DNA of 64,000 nucleotides from Thiotrichales bacterium (GTDB taxonomy: Bacteria; Pseudomonadota; Gammaproteobacteria; Francisellales; CACEW01), in NCBI GenBank assembly GCA_947476405.1, contig CANJQG010000004.1, forward strand, positions 1-64,000, given 5' to 3'. Of this stretch, positions 15,332-24,228 are shown one piece after another. Under the pieces are notes generated by a model that saw nothing but the letters and a program-made list of their open reading frames with translations, was not told where the DNA came from and made no database searches. The number at the start of each line of letters is the position of its first letter. The first letter of the stretch is position 1. A program made the translations under genes and the position numbers.

Positions 15332-16467
15332 TCCGCTTGTTTAAACGTATGAAGCGCAGTGGGGGAGATTCGTAAACGTTCCTGACCCTTCCGAACCGTG
15401 GGATAATTCACCGCTTGCACATAAATATGATGCTCTGAAAACAAACGCTCCGTGATCGCCTGACAACGCAGCGCATCGCCAATTAAAATCGGGATTATTT
15501 GACTGGAGGAGTCTGTCATTGGCAAGCCTGCTTTTTTAAGACCTGATTTGAGATAGCAGACCAATTCAGCGAGATAACGCTGCATTTCAGTATGCGTTTT
15601 AAGATAGTCCAAGACAAACAGACCGCTCGCACAAATATGGGGTGGCAAGGAAACGGTAAAAATAAAGCCATTTCCCATGAGGCGAATACTATCCACAATA
15701 GCCGCTGAGGCCGTGATATAGCCGCCTAAAAGACCAAACCCTTTGCCCAAAGTCCCCTGAACAATATCAACCTGAGACGATAGCCCTAATGCTTCAATCA
15801 ATCCGCCTCCCTGAGGCCCATACACACCCAGTGCATGCACTTCATCCGCATAAGTCAGTGCGTTGTATTTTTTTGCCAAAGAAACAATCTCTGCAATGGG
15901 GGCAAAATCACCACTCATAGAATAAACAGTTTCAAATACAATGATTTTAGGCTGATTAAGCGGAAAAGAAGCTAATTTTTTTTCTAAATCTTGAACATGA
16001 TTATGTTCAAAAATAATGCGCTTCGCATGGCTTTCACGAATGCCTTCGATAATGGACATATGATTTTCAGCATCGGATACATACACTAAATCGGGTAGAA
16101 TTTTACCCAGTGTTGAAAGAGTCGTTTGATTGGCAACATAGCCAGAAGTAAATAAAAGCGCGGCCTCCTGCTGGTGCAGTTCTGCGAGGCGGGCTTCAAG
16201 CTCCACATGTTTGAAATGGGTCCCCCCAATATTGCGCGTCCCTCCCGCACCCGTTCCATAGCGCTGAATACTAGCGCTCATGGCTTGTTTGATCTCTGGA
16301 TTTTGAGTGAGGCCTAGATAATCGACTCCGCACCAGGAAATAATCTCCTTTCCTGCACAGGAAGTTTCAGGAAAGCGAGCATCACGATCTAGAGGCCGAA
16401 AAATCCGATACCGATTTTCCGCCTTAATGGCATTCAAACTTTGAGCAAAATAGTCTGCATAATTCAT
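15271..16467 (-). CDS. hemA: 5-aminolevulinate synthase (ALAS)
   Basis: A pyridoxal-phosphate enzyme of about 398 residues that condenses glycine and succinyl-CoA to 5-aminolevulinate, the first haem precursor. ALAS rather than BioF or Kbl is indicated by the N-terminal ENRYRIFRPLDR, ISWCGVDYLGLTQNP, the YGTGAGGTRNIGGT motif, VSDAENHMSIIEGIRES, YADEVHALGVYGPQGGG, the PLP-lysine motif GTLGKGFG, NGFIFTVSLPP and the C-terminal VNYPTVRKGQERLRISPT. Most gammaproteobacteria make ALA from glutamyl-tRNA instead, so this alphaproteobacterial-type route is unusual and possibly acquired. ATG 16467 is the best start; two ATGs lie slightly upstream. It overlaps ftsQ tail to tail. Confidence 0.92.
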   Translation of the reverse strand: MNYADYFAQSLNAIKAENRYRIFRPLDRDARFPETSCAGKEIISWCGVDYLGLTQNPEIKQAMSASIQRYGTGAGGTRNIGGTHFKHVELEARLAELHQQEAALLFTSGYVANQTTLSTLGKILPDLVYVSDAENHMSIIEGIRESHAKRIIFEHNHVQDLEKKLASFPLNQPKIIVFETVYSMSGDFAPIAEIVSLAKKYNALTYADEVHALGVYGPQGGGLIEALGLSSQVDIVQGTLGKGFGLLGGYITASAAIVDSIRLMGNGFIFTVSLPPHICASGLFVLDYLKTHTEMQRYLAELVCYLKSGLKKAGLPMTDSSSQIIPILIGDALRCQAITERLFSEHHIYVQAVNYPTVRKGQERLRISPTALHTFKQADQLLDALTTVFCQEAVKPCV

Positions 16468-16536
16468 GCCTGGCATTATCCTGGATATGCGAGGCAGGAT
16501 CAAGTAAAATGAGTCAAATGCCGTGCTGGATCAACA

Positions 16537-16983
16537 ATGACGATGCCTGTTTTCCATGATGTACCGATTTCCTGCATTAATCAGGCAGCTGAAACCTATG
16601 CAATCCCTGCAGAATTGATTATGGCCATTATTTTTGTTGAAGGCGGACGCAACGGGATTGCAATGGCCAACAACAATGGCACCTTCGATTATGGGGTCAT
16701 GCAAATTAATAGCACCTGGCTGGAACGCGCCAGACAGAAAGGCGCCAGCGCATATGACCTCCAATACGATGCCTGTCAAAATGTCATGATTGGCACTTGG
16801 ATTCTCAGTCAAAATCTCCAAATGGAACCCAATCTCATTAAGGCTGTCGGCAATTATCATTCGCACACGCCCGCCCTCAATTACAATTATGCCAAGCAGG
16901 TTTTATTTATTTATGGCAAAATTCGAAAAATTCTCGCACCCGGCGTTAGCAAAAACTGCGATAAACTTGGAAAAATATGTTAA
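16537..16983 (+). CDS. Lytic transglycosylase-like protein (SLT domain)
   Basis: A 148-residue protein made almost wholly of an SLT/lysozyme-like domain. The catalytic Glu is in AIIFVEGGRNG (about residue 35), followed by GVMQINSTWL and a C-terminal NYHSH-x-Tyr-rich segment. This layout is close to the VirB1/IagB/TrbN type enzymes that open peptidoglycan for secretion or conjugation machines. No signal peptide is apparent, and no secretion genes are adjacent, so its partner is unknown. It ends with a 4-base overlap with the convergent FUSC gene. Confidence 0.8.
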   Translation: MTMPVFHDVPISCINQAAETYAIPAELIMAIIFVEGGRNGIAMANNNGTFDYGVMQINSTWLERARQKGASAYDLQYDACQNVMIGTWILSQNLQMEPNLIKAVGNYHSHTPALNYNYAKQVLFIYGKIRKILAPGVSKNCDKLGKIC

Positions 16984-19046
16984 TGCACCGTCTTCAACAC
17001 ATCATTGCGACACACGCTCAGGCTCTTTAGCATGGTTAATAAATGGATAATTTTAATTGAATCGAGAAAAGGCAAGCGATCTCCTGCTAAAAATCGTTGA
17101 CGTAATTGATCTTGATAAGCCCTTAGGTCTTCAATCAGTGCGCTCAAACTCATGGCACTTTGATTAAAAGACAGCGCGCGCTTAGTCAATTCAATAATGA
17201 GAGGATCTTTCTCTCTCAAATTAATCGCCTGTAAAGATAAAACAATTCCCGCCAAAAGATGATAATCCCGATACCATAAAGTGACGAGCGCCTGCATTCT
17301 TTTACCAAAAAGAGGAGCACGCCAATGAAATCCTGAAAACGATTTGATTTGTTGACGCAAAGCATTCAACTCGCTCCTTAAAAACAAATGAGGCTGATCG
17401 ATAGACTGAATCAGCAAGGATTGAATGACCGCCCGATACCAGTCCAACTGGGCTTGATAATGCTGCGCCACTTTTTTATCCGAAAACGGCCAAATCCAGC
17501 TAATGAAAATAAATAAAAATAAAGCGCCACCTAAGGCAATCAGCAATAACTGCACTGCATTTTTTGCACTTTCCAGTGGACCCAAGCCTTCCATAATATT
17601 TGTAAAAAATAAATAGGCGGAGAACAAGCCTGACAGATTAAGACGATCAGGCGCATACTTAATATAAGCCAAAATAAAACTAAAGCCCGCAACCGCAAGC
17701 AAATAGGGCAGAAGATGGGTAAAATTAAAGAGCATAAAGACGAGTGCAGCACCCGTCCCAATCAGACAACCTGTCACAATTTGTAAAATTCGGGCACGAC
17801 TGACCGTTAAATCAAATTGGAGAGACAGTGCGGTCACCAGACTTAAAATGACAACCCCGCTCAAATCTAAGTGAATCGCAATAAAGGGGAGGAGCACAAC
17901 TAACAAAGCTACTTTAAATGCATATTCCCAATAAATACGATCAAAAATAAAAAAATGACCCAACTCTGTTTTAAAGGGCAGCCGGGTGGGCTGCACACAC
18001 ATTTCCTGATTAAAATTCTGCATCAGAATCAAAAATTCCTCTTGCCGCACTAAAAACTGATTCCACTCCATAATCGCTTCTGCAGCAAAGTCAGCCGCAT
18101 GATGTTCACGAAACAGGGCGGCTTCACGCATTAACTGGGAAAAATTTTCTTGCCATCCTAAAAATGAAGGGGAACGCCCCTGAATCAATCCCTCAAAAGT
18201 CTCCGTAATGGCTTTTTGTAATGCATCAAGCGGGAGCGAAAAATGGCGAAAAATTTGATCTGCCCGATGATGATACTGCACATATAAATTTAACATCATT
18301 TCCTGAGCGATAAATGCAATTTCCCCTAAAGTCCAACGATTTTTTTTTGGAATAAACCGCTGTAAAGCCATTTGTATTTCAGCCAACTGAAGCATCTCTG
18401 TCATTTTGACTTTGAAATGAGGGTCTTTCCGATTCAATCGATACAAATCAAAGCAGGCATTTTGAAGCGCCGAAAGTTTTTTGAAAAGTTCAATATTATT
18501 CGTATTCAAGCGGATGGCAGCGGACGGACTTTGAAATAAAAGCGTAATGAGCAATGCACATAAACTACCAATCGTGACTTCCAAACCGCGATAATACGCA
18601 GTTTCAGTAACGATAGGTGAGGAAATTAATCCCGGGCTGCTAAACAAAACTAATAAAAAAGTAATGGGCCCATATAACCACACAAACGGAGCCTGACTTT
18701 TTGCTGAAAAATATAAACAAATCGTCAAGGCGATAATCGATATGCTCAATAATAAAGGCGTAGGTGTATTCAAAACCCCAAGCAAAACCCATGCAGAAGT
18801 GACCCCCAACAGCGTCGCTAAAATGCGCTCCAACGTATGGCGAATCGTTGCACCGCGAGAAACCTGCACCACTGCAAAAGCCGTCCACGCAGCCCAAGTA
18901 GGATTGTGAATTTTAAATAACCAAGCCATCCACAAAGCCAATAAAGCTGCAAGACTTGCTTTTAAGGAAAAGAGCGTGCGCTCAGACTTCCAGGACATCT
19001 GCTTTAAACCAGCTATCCAACTAGAAAATAAGGTCCACTGATGCAT
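16980..19046 (-). CDS. FUSC-family membrane protein (YccS/AaeB-like transporter)
   Basis: An inner-membrane protein of about 688 residues with two blocks of roughly five to six helices, each followed by a long soluble domain. This is the duplicated FUSC plan of aromatic acid exporters such as AaeB and of YccS. The first helix block spans about residues 25-150 (SLKASLAALLALWMAWLF, then THNPTWAAWTAF-like FUSC motif). The second spans about residues 380-500 and includes FSAYLFF. The substrate cannot be told. The ATG at 19046 is chosen because further upstream starts would run into the next, divergent gene and lack family similarity. No membrane-fusion partner is adjacent. Confidence 0.8.
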   Translation of the reverse strand: MHQWTLFSSWIAGLKQMSWKSERTLFSLKASLAALLALWMAWLFKIHNPTWAAWTAFAVVQVSRGATIRHTLERILATLLGVTSAWVLLGVLNTPTPLLLSISIIALTICLYFSAKSQAPFVWLYGPITFLLVLFSSPGLISSPIVTETAYYRGLEVTIGSLCALLITLLFQSPSAAIRLNTNNIELFKKLSALQNACFDLYRLNRKDPHFKVKMTEMLQLAEIQMALQRFIPKKNRWTLGEIAFIAQEMMLNLYVQYHHRADQIFRHFSLPLDALQKAITETFEGLIQGRSPSFLGWQENFSQLMREAALFREHHAADFAAEAIMEWNQFLVRQEEFLILMQNFNQEMCVQPTRLPFKTELGHFFIFDRIYWEYAFKVALLVVLLPFIAIHLDLSGVVILSLVTALSLQFDLTVSRARILQIVTGCLIGTGAALVFMLFNFTHLLPYLLAVAGFSFILAYIKYAPDRLNLSGLFSAYLFFTNIMEGLGPLESAKNAVQLLLIALGGALFLFIFISWIWPFSDKKVAQHYQAQLDWYRAVIQSLLIQSIDQPHLFLRSELNALRQQIKSFSGFHWRAPLFGKRMQALVTLWYRDYHLLAGIVLSLQAINLREKDPLIIELTKRALSFNQSAMSLSALIEDLRAYQDQLRQRFLAGDRLPFLDSIKIIHLLTMLKSLSVCRNDVLKTVH

Positions 19047-19189
19047 GCATCTCTCTTTAATAAAAATTTCATTCCACAAGCGTATCAGAAAAACCGGCTG
19101 AGAGAGAAGAAGAGGAGAATACACAGCTTGAATTTGAAACACATTTCCGATTAAATGAACACATGATCTGAATCGGAGAATACAAAGGC

Positions 19190-20092
19190 GTGAAAGTATT
19201 AATTGCAGGGGCAACGGGCTTTATTGGAAAAGCGCTGGCACGTGCATTTATTTTGCGTGGGGATCAAGTGATTGTTTTAGGTCGCTCCAAAGCAAAAATG
19301 AAATTTGTATTTGAAGAACCCATCACACTTTGGACTTGGATCGACCTTGAAACGCATTCTGAGCCCATTGATCTCATTGTCAATCTATCGGGTGAAAATA
19401 TCGGCGGATGGTGGAGCAAAAAGAAAAAAGAAAAAATCCTAAACAGCCGCCTGGCTGCGATTAAAAGACTCATTGCCTATTGCAATCGCCAAAAAGAAAC
19501 TTCAGAAAAAAGCCCACGCCTCCTACAAGCAAGCGGTATCGGTATCTATGGCATACGCGGGGATCGTGTTTATGACGAAAACAGCCCCCTACCGGAAGAC
19601 CCTGATTTTTTAACTGAAGTGGCCCGAAGTGTTGAAAATTCAGCCTCTGACGCTGCAAGTGACAAAGTTCCCCTCCTGATCATGCGTTTTGGCGTGGTCT
19701 TAAACGCCAATGGCGGAATGCTGGAACAACTCTTCCCCCTCTATAAATACGGTTTTGGCACTATTTTTGGCACCGGAAAACAGTTTTTAAGCTGGATCAG
19801 TCGCACCGATCTCATCAAAGCCATTCTCTTTCTCAGCGACCACCCGGATTTGAATGGATCCATCAATCTCGTCGCGAAGGAACCCATTACGCAGCGTGCT
19901 TTTTCAAAAGCCTATGCTAAGTACCTCAACCGCCCACTTTGGCTCCGTTTTCCAGAATTCATGGTTAAAATTCTGCTCGGTGAAATGGGTGAAACTTTAC
20001 TTCTAGGGAGTCAAAAAGTGATTCCAACACGTCTACTTGAAGCAGGCTTTGATTTTGAATATCCTAATCTCAATTATTATTTTTCAAAATGA
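19190..20092 (+). CDS. TIGR01777-family NAD(P)-dependent epimerase (YfcH-like)
   Basis: An extended short-chain dehydrogenase of 300 residues. The Rossmann nucleotide site is KVLIAGATGFIGKALA at the very start. NLSGENIGGWWSKKKKEKIL and LLQASGIGIYGIRGD are marks of the TIGR01777 subgroup, and the Tyr-x3-Lys motif is altered as usual in that group (YG-rich region). LIMRFGVVLNANGGML and WISRTDLIKAI complete the match. Its physiological substrate is unknown. A GTG at 19190 is the start. It precedes the atp promoter region. Confidence 0.88.
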   Translation: MKVLIAGATGFIGKALARAFILRGDQVIVLGRSKAKMKFVFEEPITLWTWIDLETHSEPIDLIVNLSGENIGGWWSKKKKEKILNSRLAAIKRLIAYCNRQKETSEKSPRLLQASGIGIYGIRGDRVYDENSPLPEDPDFLTEVARSVENSASDAASDKVPLLIMRFGVVLNANGGMLEQLFPLYKYGFGTIFGTGKQFLSWISRTDLIKAILFLSDHPDLNGSINLVAKEPITQRAFSKAYAKYLNRPLWLRFPEFMVKILLGEMGETLLLGSQKVIPTRLLEAGFDFEYPNLNYYFSK

Positions 20093-20113
20093 AAAAATCC
20101 TCTGATAATTGTC

Positions 20114-20142
20114 TTGCCAAATCAACTGAAAATCTATATACT
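20114..20142 (+). promoter_or_regulatory. Near-consensus sigma-70 promoter of the ATP synthase operon
   Basis: TTGCCA (20114-20119) and TATACT (20137-20142) each match five of six consensus positions and are exactly 17 bases apart. Transcription would start near 20149, about 20 bases before atpI. Confidence 0.7.
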
Positions 20143-20168
20143 TCAAGCGCAAAATAGGCGGCGCGTGC

Positions 20169-20543
20169 ATGGAACTTAAACCTTTGGATGGCATTCTGGA
20201 TATTTTTTATAGTCAGATCATCGCAGCAATCCTAGTCTTCGGACTGGTGTTGATTGTAGATCATCATGGCGGAATATCTTTTATGGCGGGTGCGGGAACA
20301 ATGCTAATGGCGAATGGATATTTGACATGGCGAGTTTATCGACATCATCGAAACATGCGCTCAATGAATTTACTACTTAGTTTTTTTGGTGGAGAATTCG
20401 GAAAATATGCACTCATTGCGGTCTGCACGCTTTTGTTTGCAAGATGGCTTGAACTAAGCTGGTTGTTTTATGTGATTGGAGTGGGAGTGCCTCAATTGGG
20501 CGGAGTTATTATTTACGGGATGAAAAAATCATGGCGGGCATGA
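20169..20543 (+). CDS. atpI: ATP synthase subunit I (AtpI)
   Basis: A 124-residue protein with four predicted membrane helices, first gene of the atp operon. Subunit I helps c-ring assembly and possibly Mg2+ supply, and is not part of the final enzyme. Assignment rests on size, helices, the MLMANGYLTWRVYRHHR segment and position before atpB, which it overlaps by 13 bases. Confidence 0.85.
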   Translation: MELKPLDGILDIFYSQIIAAILVFGLVLIVDHHGGISFMAGAGTMLMANGYLTWRVYRHHRNMRSMNLLLSFFGGEFGKYALIAVCTLLFARWLELSWLFYVIGVGVPQLGGVIIYGMKKSWRA

Positions 20544-21319
20544 GCAATTCAGAATACGTTCAGCATCATTTAACACATTTGATGTTGAATTTACAGACTT
20601 TTAAAATTGGCTACACCACAAGTTTCTGGGCCATTAACCTGGATACTTTGATTGTGTCAATTTTGCTAGGCGTGATCTTTTTAAGCTTATTTGCCTGGGT
20701 TGCGCATAGTGCAAAATCAGGCGTTCCAGGCCCCTTTCAAAATGCAATTGAACTCATTATCGAAAAAATTGACGATATCGTCAACGAATCCTATGCAAGA
20801 GAATCATGCTTAATTGCCCCGCTCGCTTTGACCATTTTCATGTGGGTATTCCTGATGAACGTTATGGATTTACTCCCCGTTGATTTGATTCCCCATCTTC
20901 TAGGAATGGCAGGCGTGCCTCACTTTAAAGTCGTCGCAACTGCAGATCCCATGTTAACTTTTGCCATGTCAATCAGTGTTTTCTTCCTGATTATTGGCTA
21001 TAATATCAAAATGAAAGGCCCGATCGGCTTAACCAAAGAAATATTAAGTCAACCCTTCGGCTGGAAACTCATTCCACTGAATATTGCCTTCCGAATCATT
21101 GATGAATTTGTCAAACCCCTCTCTCTCGCACTTCGACTGTATGGGAATTTATTTGCCGGAGAACTTATTTTTATTTTGATCGCGCTTCTTCCTTGGTGGA
21201 TTCAATGGACTTTAGGCTCCGTTTGGACTATATTTCACATATTGATTATTACGATTCAAGCGTTTATTTTTATGATGTTGACGATTGTCTATCTAAAAAT
21301 AGCGGGCGAAGCGCACTAA
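20531..21319 (+). CDS. atpB: ATP synthase F0 subunit a
   Basis: The 262-residue membrane stator subunit that forms the two proton half-channels. The essential Arg is in PLSLALRLYGNLFAGELI, and the MNVMDLLPVDLIP segment is typical. Five to six helices are visible. It starts at the ATG at 20531 or the ATG three codons on (20540). It overlaps atpI by 13 bases. Confidence 0.97.
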   Translation: MAGMSNSEYVQHHLTHLMLNLQTFKIGYTTSFWAINLDTLIVSILLGVIFLSLFAWVAHSAKSGVPGPFQNAIELIIEKIDDIVNESYARESCLIAPLALTIFMWVFLMNVMDLLPVDLIPHLLGMAGVPHFKVVATADPMLTFAMSISVFFLIIGYNIKMKGPIGLTKEILSQPFGWKLIPLNIAFRIIDEFVKPLSLALRLYGNLFAGELIFILIALLPWWIQWTLGSVWTIFHILIITIQAFIFMMLTIVYLKIAGEAH

Positions 21320-21355
21320 CCCCTTTAAACACAACAGACAACAGGAGAAAATGAA

Positions 21356-21661
21356 ATGGAATTAGCCACAATTATTGCCAGCGTACAGGGCATGACGGCC
21401 ATCGCAGCGGCACTGCTAATTGGCTTAGCAGCACTTGGAACCGCAATTGGCTTCGGAATTTTAGGCGGAAAATTCTTAGAAGGCGTCGCACGTCAACCTG
21501 AACTTTCCAGCATGTTAATGACTAAAATGTTTTTAGTTGCTGCTTTAGTCGATGCCTTTGCTGCGATCTCTATTGCAATGGGCTTATATCTCTTTTTTGC
21601 ATCTAATCCGTTCTTGACTACAGCACTTCAGGCTGCAGCTAAGATGGCGACAGGTTCCTAA
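21356..21661 (+). CDS. atpE: ATP synthase F0 subunit c
   Basis: A 101-residue hairpin of two membrane helices that forms the rotor ring. The proton-binding carboxylate is an Asp in ALVDAFAAI on the second helix. Glycine-rich packing motifs (GLAALGTAIGFGILGG) fill the first helix, and the polar loop has ARQPEL. The absence of the Gln/Ser/Thr set around the carboxylate points to proton rather than sodium use. A strong AGGAG precedes the ATG, in line with the high copy number needed. It is longer at both ends than E. coli AtpE. Confidence 0.97.
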   Translation: MELATIIASVQGMTAIAAALLIGLAALGTAIGFGILGGKFLEGVARQPELSSMLMTKMFLVAALVDAFAAISIAMGLYLFFASNPFLTTALQAAAKMATGS

Positions 21662-21663
21662 AC

Positions 21664-22140
21664 ATGGATATTAACGCCACTTTATTTGGCCAAATGATTA
21701 CCTTCATCATTTTTGTTTTATTCACGATGAAGTATATTTGGCCGCCCCTCATGAAAGTCCTGGAAGAGCGTCGCCACAAGATTGCCGAAGGGCTGGCTGC
21801 TGCGGAAAAAGGTCATCATGACCTCGAACTCGCCGCACGCAAAATCAAGCAATTAATTCTAGATGCCAAAGCAGAAGCCTCTTTGATCGTTGATCACGCC
21901 AATCAACGCGCACATCAAATTGAAGAAGAAGCGCGCACTGAAGCCTTAGAAATCATTGCACGCATGAAAAAAGTCGGCGAATCTGAAATCTCCGCCGAGC
22001 GCGATACCCTGCGTGAACAACTGAAACAAGAAGCCATCGATTGGGCGTTTCAATGCACTGAGAAATTGCTGCACAAAAATATTGATCGCGCAGCCAATGA
22101 GGGCTTGATTCATCAGATGCAGGAAGCGCTTCATTCATGA
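21664..22140 (+). CDS. atpF: ATP synthase F0 subunit b
   Basis: The 158-residue peripheral stalk subunit. One N-terminal membrane helix (ITFIIFVLFTMKYIWPP) is followed by a long charged coiled coil (about residues 30-140) that dimerises and reaches up to the delta subunit. It begins two bases after atpE and overlaps atpH by four bases. Confidence 0.96.
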   Translation: MDINATLFGQMITFIIFVLFTMKYIWPPLMKVLEERRHKIAEGLAAAEKGHHDLELAARKIKQLILDAKAEASLIVDHANQRAHQIEEEARTEALEIIARMKKVGESEISAERDTLREQLKQEAIDWAFQCTEKLLHKNIDRAANEGLIHQMQEALHS

Positions 22141-22670
22141 AAAACGATACCCTTGCCCGACCTTATGCCAAAGCAGCCTACCTCTACGCAAAAGAGCAAG
22201 GCACGGTTGAGCTTTGGTTTCAGTTTTTAGGAAAATTGGGATTAGTATTTGCAGATCATACGATGCAAAATCTGCTCCAAAATCCGCAGTTGCCTAAAGA
22301 AACGCTGCTGGCCATTATCACCGAAAATATGAGCCCTTCACCCGATCAGGGCATGCAAAATTTTCTCAAGGAGTTGACCCATCAACAACGCCTAGCGGTT
22401 TTGCCTGAAATGGTGGAGCTTTTTGCAGAAGATTGGCAAATGGATCGTCATGTTAAAGAGTTTACAGTCAGTTCTGCAACAGCACTCTCCACAGCACAAA
22501 TTACTGAACTCGAACAAAATTTAACTGCACAATTCAAACAGCCTGTTTTTTTGACCCTGAAAATCGATGAAAGTCTCATGGGTGGCATGATGATTCAAAG
22601 TGGCGATTATGTGGTGGATGGCTCATTGAAAGGCCAATTAAATCGGCTTAAATATTCATTAAGGAAGTAA
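22137..22670 (+). CDS. atpH: ATP synthase F1 subunit delta
   Basis: A 177-residue stator subunit, the same length as in E. coli. It begins LARPYAKAAYLYAKEQG, the family signature, and ends with GGMMIQSGDYVVDGSLKGQL. It fixes the alpha-beta hexamer to the b dimer. ATGA overlap with atpF implies coupled translation. Confidence 0.96.
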   Translation: MKNDTLARPYAKAAYLYAKEQGTVELWFQFLGKLGLVFADHTMQNLLQNPQLPKETLLAIITENMSPSPDQGMQNFLKELTHQQRLAVLPEMVELFAEDWQMDRHVKEFTVSSATALSTAQITELEQNLTAQFKQPVFLTLKIDESLMGGMMIQSGDYVVDGSLKGQLNRLKYSLRK

Positions 22671-22674
22671 AAAG

Positions 22675-24228
22675 ATGACAAAACAGTTAAGTAGTACTGA
22701 AATCACCAAACTCATCAAAGAACGAATTGAACATTTCGAAACCGGCCCTGAAATCCGCCGTGAAGGCACGATTGTCAGCGTTCGCGATGGCGTGGTGAAA
22801 ATCTATGGCTTGACCGATGTCGCCTATCACGAAATGCTTGAATTTGAAGGCGGCCTGTTTGGCATTGCTTTAAATCTCGAACGCGATAATGTCGGTGCAG
22901 TGGTTTTAGGCATGGCAAATGATTTGGCTGAAGGTCAGAAAGTTCGAGCAACGGGACGCATTCTGGAAGTCCCTGTTGGCCCCGAATTATTAGGTCGCGT
23001 TGTGGACGCACTGGGCAACCCCCTTGATGGAAAGGGCCCCATCGCCACCACACAATTTTCCACCGTTGAAAAAGTAGCGCCAGGTGTCATTGCCCGTCAA
23101 AGCGTCGATCAACCGCTTCAAACCGGAATCAAAGCGATTGATGCGATGGTTCCCATTGGACGCGGTCAGCGTGAATTAATCATCGGCGATCGACAAACAG
23201 GTAAAACCGCGGTCTGCATCGATGCGATCATCAACCAAAAACACACCGGCGTTAAATGTATTTATGTAGCCATCGGGCAAAAAGCATCCAGCGTTGCAGC
23301 CGTTGTCCGAAAATTAGAAGAACATGGCGCCTTATCGAATACCATCATCGTTGTCGCAACCGCATCAGATGCAGCTGCATTACAGTTTCTGGCCCCTTAT
23401 TCAGGGTGTGCCATGGGCGAATACTTCCGGGATCGCGGTGAAGATGCGCTGATTGTTTATGATGATTTGACCAAGCAAGCCTGGGCTTATCGCCAAATGT
23501 CCCTCTTATTGCGTCGCCCACCAGGACGTGAAGCTTACCCTGGTGATGTATTCTATCTGCATTCTCGTCTGCTCGAACGCGCTGCACGCGTCAATGCCGC
23601 TTATGTTGAAAAACTTACCAACGGTGAAATCAAAGGCAAAACAGGTTCATTAACCGCTATTCCCATTATCGAAACGCAAGCAGGCGATATTTCGGCGTTT
23701 GTTCCAACCAATGTCATTTCGATTACAGACGGACAGATTTTCTTAGAAAGCGGCTTATTTAATGCAGGCATTCGTCCTGCCATCAATGCTGGCGCATCCG
23801 TATCGCGTGTTGGGGGTGCCGCCCAAAGCAAAATTATTAAAAAACTCGGGGGGGGGGTTCGTTTAGCTCTGGCGCAATTCCGTGAACTCGAAGCGTTTGC
23901 GCAATTTGCCTCCGATTTAGATGATGCCACCCGCAAGCAATTAGAACGCGGTCAACGGGTCATGGAACTCATGAAACAAAAGCAATATCGCCCGCTCTCT
24001 GTTGCTGAAATGGCGATCTCTTTATTTGCAGTTGAACGCGGTTTATTGGATGATGTGATCATCCCTAAAATCGTGTCTTTTGAAACAGATCTCCATCAAT
24101 ACATGAATGATAAACATAAAGCATTTATGGATGAAATCAATGCGCATTGTGGTTTTGATGACAAAATTGCAGATCAGATGAAAGAGGCCATTATTGCCTT
24201 TAAAAAATTAGGAAACTGGAACGCATAA
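22675..24228 (+). CDS. atpA: ATP synthase F1 subunit alpha
   Basis: A 517-residue non-catalytic nucleotide-binding subunit. Walker A is GDRQTGKTAV (about residue 170), the arginine-finger region is ISITDGQIFLES with RPAINAGASVSRVGGAAQ, and ALAQFRELEAFAQFASDLDD follows. At 23848-23857 a run of ten G residues encodes the Gly-Gly-Gly just before VRLALAQ, where E. coli has Ser-Gly-Gly. The frame is intact. It shares one base with the atpG start codon. Confidence 0.98.
   Translation: MTKQLSSTEITKLIKERIEHFETGPEIRREGTIVSVRDGVVKIYGLTDVAYHEMLEFEGGLFGIALNLERDNVGAVVLGMANDLAEGQKVRATGRILEVPVGPELLGRVVDALGNPLDGKGPIATTQFSTVEKVAPGVIARQSVDQPLQTGIKAIDAMVPIGRGQRELIIGDRQTGKTAVCIDAIINQKHTGVKCIYVAIGQKASSVAAVVRKLEEHGALSNTIIVVATASDAAALQFLAPYSGCAMGEYFRDRGEDALIVYDDLTKQAWAYRQMSLLLRRPPGREAYPGDVFYLHSRLLERAARVNAAYVEKLTNGEIKGKTGSLTAIPIIETQAGDISAFVPTNVISITDGQIFLESGLFNAGIRPAINAGASVSRVGGAAQSKIIKKLGGGVRLALAQFRELEAFAQFASDLDDATRKQLERGQRVMELMKQKQYRPLSVAEMAISLFAVERGLLDDVIIPKIVSFETDLHQYMNDKHKAFMDEINAHCGFDDKIADQMKEAIIAFKKLGNWNA
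23848..23857 (+). repeat. G10 homopolymer inside atpA
   Basis: Ten G residues in an essential gene, at about codon 392. A slip would remove the last quarter of the alpha subunit. It is useful as a control when judging the similar tracts in the polysaccharide export genes. Confidence 0.9.

Noticed and set aside
15271..16467. Annotation as 8-amino-7-oxononanoate synthase (BioF) or glycine C-acetyltransferase (Kbl)
   Set aside because: These share the fold, but the N-terminal RYRIF region, the GAGGTRNIGGT motif and the C-terminal VNYPTVRKGQERLRI are specific to ALA synthase, and no biotin or tdh gene is adjacent.
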